Positions 62,662-64,000 of a DNA stretch of 64,000 nucleotides are shown here, piece by piece; position 1 is the first letter of the stretch, and each line of letters opens with the position of its first letter. Source of the DNA: Saccharothrix syringae (lineage in GTDB: Bacteria; Actinomycetota; Actinomycetes; Mycobacteriales; Pseudonocardiaceae); NCBI RefSeq assembly GCF_009498035.1, contig NZ_CP034550.1, forward strand, positions 2,666,001 to 2,730,000. Reading direction: 5' to 3'. Made by a program: the position numbers and the translations under genes. The notes below the pieces were generated by a model, which did not search any database, was not told where the DNA came from, and saw only the letters and a program-made list of their open reading frames with translations.

Positions 62662-64000
62662 GTGGAGGACCGCACGATCGCAGGCCGGTACCGGCTGACC
62701 GAGAAGATCGGCACGGGTGGGATGGGCGTGGTGTGGCGCGCCGAGGACACGAGGCTGCGCCGCATCGTCGCGGTGAAGGAGCTGATGTCCCGCTCCGGGT
62801 TCGACCAGGAGTCGGTCGACCGCGCCGTGCGCGAGGGGCGGATCGCGGCCAGGTTGCAGCACCCCAACGTGATCGCGCTCTACGACGTGGTCGAGCACGA
62901 CGGCCACCCCTGGCTGGTGATGGAGTACCTGCCGTCGCGCAGCCTGGCCGGGGTGCTGGCCGAGCGGGGCACGCTGCCGCCCGACGAGGTGGCGCGGCTC
63001 GGCGGGCAGCTCGCCTCGGGCCTGTCCGCCGCGCACGCGGCCGGGGTGGTGCACCGCGACGTCAAGCCGGGCAACGTGCTGGTCACCGAGTTCGGCACGG
63101 TCAAGCTCACCGACTTCGGCACCTCGCGCGCGGCCGACGAGGTCACCGTCACCGCGTCCGGCATGCTCGTCGGCACCCCCGCCTACCTGGCGCCGGAGGT
63201 GGCGCGCGGCGACCGGGGCGGGTTCCCGGCCGACGTGTTCGCGCTCGGCGCCACCCTGTACGCGGCGGTGGAGGGCGAGCCGCCGTTCGGCGTGGACGGC
63301 AACGCGATCGCCCTGCTGCACCGGGTGGCGGACGGGCGGTTCGCGCCACCGGAGCACGCGGGGCCGCTCGGGCCGGTGCTGATGCGCCTGCTGGACCCCA
63401 ACCCCGAGACCCGGCCGACCATGGCCGAGGCCGAGCGCATGCTCAACGACGTGCGGTTCGAGCACAAGGCCAAGGCGACCGCGCTGCTGGCCGCCCCGCT
63501 GGCCCCCGTGGAGCCGGCGGAGCAGTCGGAAGCGCCGGCACCGGTGGTCCCGGCGGCCCCGGAACCGGTGCCGGCCGCCGAACCGACCCCGCAGCCGGTG
63601 TCCCGGCCGGCGCCCGCCCCCGTCCCGGCACCCGCACCGCCGCTGTCCCAGCCGTCCCCCCGGTCCCAGCCGTCCCCGGTGTCGAGGCCGCCGGAGGAGG
63701 GGCGGGGCGACCGCAAGGCCCTCGCCGCGCTGGGCATCGCGGTGCTGCTGGTCGCGGCCCTGGTGGTCTACCTGCTCAACCGGGGCGACGACGACCCGTC
63801 GACGGGCTCGGGCCCGGGCGAGACCACCACGTCGGCCCAGCCCACGACCACCGGGCAGCAACAGCAGCCGCCCGTCGAGCCCACCACCGAGCCCCAGCAG
63901 CAGACCACCACCACGACGACCACCACCGAGCCGCCGCAGACGACGACCCAGGACACCACGCAGCCACCCGCCGAGGTCGGCGCGGCCCAGGCCCTGACCG
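62662..64000 (+). CDS. Serine/threonine protein kinase, 3'-truncated
   Basis: A Hanks-type receptor kinase, 446 residues visible. The kinase domain (about 8-265) has the glycine loop IGTGGMGVVW, the catalytic Lys in IVAVKEL, HRDVKPGNVL, the DFG motif in LTDFGTSRA and GTPAYLAPE. A Pro-rich juxtamembrane part, one membrane helix (LAALGIAVLLVAALVVYLL, about 355-373) and a Thr/Pro/Gln-rich outer linker follow. The window ends inside the extracytoplasmic part. GTG 62662 has GGGAG 5 bp upstream; ATG 62632 and 62644 are in-frame alternatives. Confidence 0.93.
   Translation, partial: MEDRTIAGRYRLTEKIGTGGMGVVWRAEDTRLRRIVAVKELMSRSGFDQESVDRAVREGRIAARLQHPNVIALYDVVEHDGHPWLVMEYLPSRSLAGVLAERGTLPPDEVARLGGQLASGLSAAHAAGVVHRDVKPGNVLVTEFGTVKLTDFGTSRAADEVTVTASGMLVGTPAYLAPEVARGDRGGFPADVFALGATLYAAVEGEPPFGVDGNAIALLHRVADGRFAPPEHAGPLGPVLMRLLDPNPETRPTMAEAERMLNDVRFEHKAKATALLAAPLAPVEPAEQSEAPAPVVPAAPEPVPAAEPTPQPVSRPAPAPVPAPAPPLSQPSPRSQPSPVSRPPEEGRGDRKALAALGIAVLLVAALVVYLLNRGDDDPSTGSGPGETTTSAQPTTTGQQQQPPVEPTTEPQQQTTTTTTTTEPPQTTTQDTTQPPAEVGAAQALT

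Noticed and set aside
62608..63861. Minus-strand 417-aa frame over the kinase
   Set aside because: The plus strand encodes an intact kinase domain with all motifs; the minus frame is His/Arg/Gly-rich shadow.

Overview
The window is chromosomal DNA from a high-GC Gram-positive actinomycete. The dense G/C-ending codon use, frequent GTG and TTG starts, 4-base start/stop overlaps and gene families (Lut operon, DUF2243, XRE/MmyB-like regulators, AA10 oxygenase, EAD2-type protein) fit the order Pseudonocardiales, with Saccharothrix, Actinosynnema or Lentzea the most likely kind. That placement is inference from gene style and not from a marker gene. I found no rRNA, tRNA, phage, intact insertion sequence or CRISPR array. 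The first gene is cut at its 5' end and the last gene (a Ser/Thr kinase) is cut at its 3' end.

Layout. 1-4.5 kb: drug-efflux MFS protein, a TetR regulator with a twin operator, a small membrane protein, a cyclase-like protein ending in an effector-associated domain (EAD2), and a CNNM/CorC-type CBS membrane protein. 4.5-13 kb: an M24 peptidase, a run of three membrane genes headed by an unusual hydrolase built around a membrane domain, and an RND exporter with two Crp-like sites upstream and a strong terminator downstream. 13-21 kb: metH behind a probable S-adenosylhomocysteine riboswitch, and the lutABC lactate operon with a divergent FadR-type regulator and two perfect operators. Both ends of this block carry mosaic arrays of 22-bp repeats. 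21-30 kb: an animal-type haem peroxidase with a DoxX partner, and several oxidoreductases, each beside its own AraC or TetR regulator. 30-38 kb: DUF2243-recQ, an FAD oxidoreductase, an ankyrin protein, a DoxX/TetR pair, and a two-subunit molybdenum hydroxylase.

38-47 kb looks like a plant-polysaccharide locus. It has a DeoR/LacI hybrid regulator, a solute-binding lipoprotein, a decayed GH30 galactanase, a complete RbsA/RbsC-type importer with a rhamnose-type binding protein, and a BNR_4 protein like enzymes that cut rhamnose-glucuronate caps. Together these point to arabinogalactan or gum side-chain use, with one secreted enzyme now lost. 47-49.5 kb holds a secreted transglycosylase and a cellulose-type AA10 lytic polysaccharide monooxygenase under a perfect CebR-type operator. 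49.5-57 kb is a second sugar catabolic operon: ROK regulator, ABC importer, Gfo/Idh/MocA dehydrogenase and a TIM-barrel isomerase. 57-64 kb has a proline-rich protein, a saccharopine-dehydrogenase-like reductase, an XRE regulator overlapping a P450 tail-to-tail, a divergent CoA transferase and the truncated kinase.

The least explained items are the 22-bp modular repeat arrays (one supplies the end of a coding sequence), the EAD2 cyclase-like protein with no partner in view, and the membrane hydrolase whose active-site pieces are about 630 residues apart.
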